NCBI RefSeq assembly: GCF_018991925.1
Contig: NW_024732415.1
Coordinates: 1,640,338 to 1,704,337 of the forward strand
DNA length: 64,000 nucleotides
Direction of reading: 5' to 3'
DNA from: Homarus americanus
Lineage: Eukaryota > Arthropoda > Malacostraca > Decapoda > Nephropidae
Shown: in pieces, positions 61,856 to 64,000 of the stretch
How the letters are laid out: the number at the start of each line of letters is the position of its first letter
Numbering within the stretch: the stretch's first letter is position 1
The notes under the pieces: generated by a model
Databases searched by the model: none
Seen by the model: the letters and a program-made list of their open reading frames with translations, nothing else
Told to the model about the DNA's origin: nothing
Position numbers and translations under genes: made by a program

Positions 61856-62000
61856 GAAGAAGCGCCGCAAAAACTGGTTAATAGAAGTGGTTAAAGGTGA
61901 AGACAGTGAGGCAAGAGGTAGTACTGTAAGGTTGTTTACATATTGAACATAAATACTGGAATAGGACTTATGGTAGACAACAGAAAGTAACTGTGATGGT

Positions 62001-62280
62001 GAGTACTGTTGTATGGTGAGTACTGCTGTATGGTGAGTACTGCTGTATGGTGAGTACTGTTGTATGGTGAGTACTGTTGTATGGTGAGTACTGTTGTATG
62101 GTGAGTACTGTTGTATGGTGAGTACTGCTGTATGGTGAGTACTGTTGTATGGTGAGTACTGTTGTATGGTGAGTACTGCTGTATGGTGAGCACGTCAAGG
62201 TAGCATTGTCAGGCGATGAGTACTGCTGTAGAATGTATGATGAGTACTACTGTATGGTGATTACTGCTGTATGGTGAGCA
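62001..62280. repeat. 17-bp tandem repeat, about 11 clean units plus decayed ones
   Basis: The unit is GAGTACTGTTGTATGGT with T/C change (CTGTTG or CTGCTG). Clean to 62190, degenerate from 62215. Confidence 0.96.
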
Positions 62281-62978
62281 AGGCTATGTATAGACACAAG
62301 TACAGCACAGTACAGATACAAAGCTAACGACCATAATATCAGCATTTCTAAAGTTACAGTAATTTTAGTTGGGAAAGATAAACCACGTAACCCGCCTTTC
62401 GTGATCTACGGGTCTATGTGAGGGGGGGTATTGGTATCTTATTCAAGTTAATGAGGTTCAGGTGAGTGTATTTAGACGACTGTTAACGCACACACAAACA
62501 CACACACACACACACACACACACCTAGACGACCCCCAAGAGAAAACGAAAGTGGTGGAGAGGGATGACTCAGGTAAAATAGAATATAACGCAAGCAGGCT
62601 GAGAGGAAGCTGAATGACTTGTCTGTTTACTGAGACGCTGATTCACTCACTAACTTATTCACTCACTCAATTTTTTTTATTTTCTTCTCGTTCTATAAGC
62701 ATTTGCATTTCAGCTCCTTACTTTCACTTTAACTCTCACTTCCTCTCTTCCCAATTCTTTCACTCACCTCACCTCTCATAGTCTCTCTCTCACCTTTCAC
62801 TCTCGCCGCTTCTCACTTTCCCTCTATGGATGTCTTCAGACCACCTCCCCCCCCACCCCGAGCAGAGCCATCAAGTAGAGAACCAGTTGACGCCGAGTGA
62901 CGTCTTATCCGAAGTTGTGACCTCGACCTCTGACCTTACCACTCTGAAACCACAACAGTTATAGGATGGTGTTAGGAT

Positions 62979-63023
<45 letters not shown>

Positions 63024-63264
63024 TACCGGAAATACAGGTGAGTTAATGAGCGTGAGAAATATGAAGATATATTTTCAATACAGCCTTGTGTCTTGGTGGC
63101 TCTCGTGACGCTGGTTGTGGTCAGAGGCAGTGAATATTATGCTCTGCCTGACTGACTCGTAAACACTTGTGGTCATTTATATTTTATGGGGTAAACTTTT
63201 ATTACAATTTTATTCAGAAAAAAAAATTATGTAAATAGTTTTGGTATGAAGTATTTGATAGCAG
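62281..63264. other. Gene-free sequence
   Basis: (AC)n at 62490-62522, CT-rich sequence at 62690-62860 and (GT)n at 62982-63021. No gene. Confidence 0.55.
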
Positions 63265-63545
63265 AGAGTGTTAGAGGGTGTATGTGTGAGTGTGTGAGAG
63301 AGTGAGTGTGTGAGAGTGAGTGTGTGTGAGAGTGAGTGTGTGAGAGTGAGTGTGTGAGGGTGTGTGAGAGAGTGAGTGTATGTGTGAGTGTGTGAGAGAG
63401 TGAGTGTGAGAGAGTGAGTGAGTGTGAGAGAGTGAGTATGTGAGAGTGAGTGTGTGAGAGTGAGTGTGTGAGAGTGAGTGTGTGAGAGTGAGTGTGTGAG
63501 AGTGAGTGTGTGAGAGTGAGTGTGTGAGAGTGAGTGTGTGTGAGA
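63265..63545. repeat. GAGTGAGTGTGTGAGA minisatellite
   Basis: Units of 14-18 bp built from GTGTGAGAGTGAGT; the last third is the most regular (14 bp). Confidence 0.96.
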
Positions 63546-63854
63546 GAACCTTTTATTACCTGTACGTGTCCCTGTAATTTCAAACATCAACCTATTTAAT
63601 AAACTTCCCAAATACAATCTATATACAAAGGAGTGGAACAATGTACACAATCTCTCAACAATTTCTCATTATTCACAGAGATACATTAACCTCGTTGTGT
63701 CTCGGGTCCCCATTAAGGCTGACCATTTATATCGTCCCTTCCGTTACTTCCCCTTAATGGCAGACAATCTAAAGGGCGCCCCGTTTCGAGAAGGTCAGTT
63801 GTTGGTTCACTTTCATCGCCCTTCTCGGTCAGTTGTAAACATAAGTTGTTTCAG

Positions 63855-63922
63855 TTGGTCCTGGGCCATATGTATTACCTCAGTATTCAGTGGGATGTGG
63901 ATCTCTTCTATTGGTGTTGAAG
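63855..63922 (+). CDS. Candidate coding exon with a hydrophobic segment (hypothetical)
   Basis: TTGTTTCAG (AG at 63853-63854) is a good acceptor and GAAG|GTAAGA at 63923 a good donor. The 68-base segment is open in one frame with one leading and one trailing base, WSWAICITSVFSGMWISSIG then VE, which could be a membrane segment. No family recognised. A second frame is also open almost to the donor, which weakens the case. Confidence 0.25.
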
Positions 63923-64000
63923 GTAAGACTCTCTTGAAGTTTTTTGAGTATGTCACGTAGGATAGATTTATTACTTGTGAGTAGTAGTAGTAGGAGTTGT

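Overview
The window looks like nuclear DNA of an arthropod, most likely a decapod crustacean. This is an inference from three things: many interstitial arrays of the arthropod telomere pentamer TTAGG, an extreme load of di-, tri- and tetranucleotide microsatellites and minisatellites of the kind known from shrimps and crabs, and arthropod-style secreted proteins next to decayed retrotransposons. Nothing suggests prokaryotic or organellar DNA: there are no operons, no compact gene packing, and splice signals are present.

Genes. The only convincing protein genes are a tandem pair of paralogues on the + strand (3754-4959 and 5437-6681). Each encodes a small secreted protein with a signal peptide, a YLPP motif, one cysteine, about 330 residues of Thr/Val/Arg-rich repeats, a second cysteine, and a C-terminal YNYxAPxxxF motif. 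Each has a splice acceptor just before the ATG and, upstream, a matching ATG|GTAAGT donor, so each probably has a tiny untranslated first exon. Each has its own AATAAA signal. The pair resembles arthropod GYR/YLP-motif proteins, which are probably extracellular or cuticle-associated. Function is unknown.

Mobile elements. A minus-strand retroelement tail (7141-7438) lies beside a + strand non-LTR retrotransposon relic with RT and RNase H (7692-9015). A larger LINE relic occupies about 23000-26272, with a truncated endonuclease, a broken RT (YPDD in place of YADD), a C-terminal zinc finger and a (TAG)n tail. A mariner/Tc1-like transposase relic lies at about 54960-55945. All carry stops and frameshifts.

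Repeats. The rest is mostly tandem repeats. The largest are a 20-bp array (11681-12139), a 43-bp G-rich minisatellite (14488-16985), an 18-bp array that is stop-free in all six frames (33455-36212), and a roughly 22-bp array (45828-47747). More than 20 smaller minisatellites and dozens of microsatellites fill the remainder, including an uninterrupted (AC)80. A short dispersed motif, GAGTACGATG(G/A)TTTAACCCC, forms clusters at three separate places, two of them with inverted copies.

Possible exons. Several short segments have splice sites and coding-like translations (452-493, 17021-17066 minus, 19232-19311, 31758-31892, 49445-49495, 51099-51149, 63855-63922). They may be exons of genes with very long repeat-filled introns, but none can be assigned to a family and all are low confidence.
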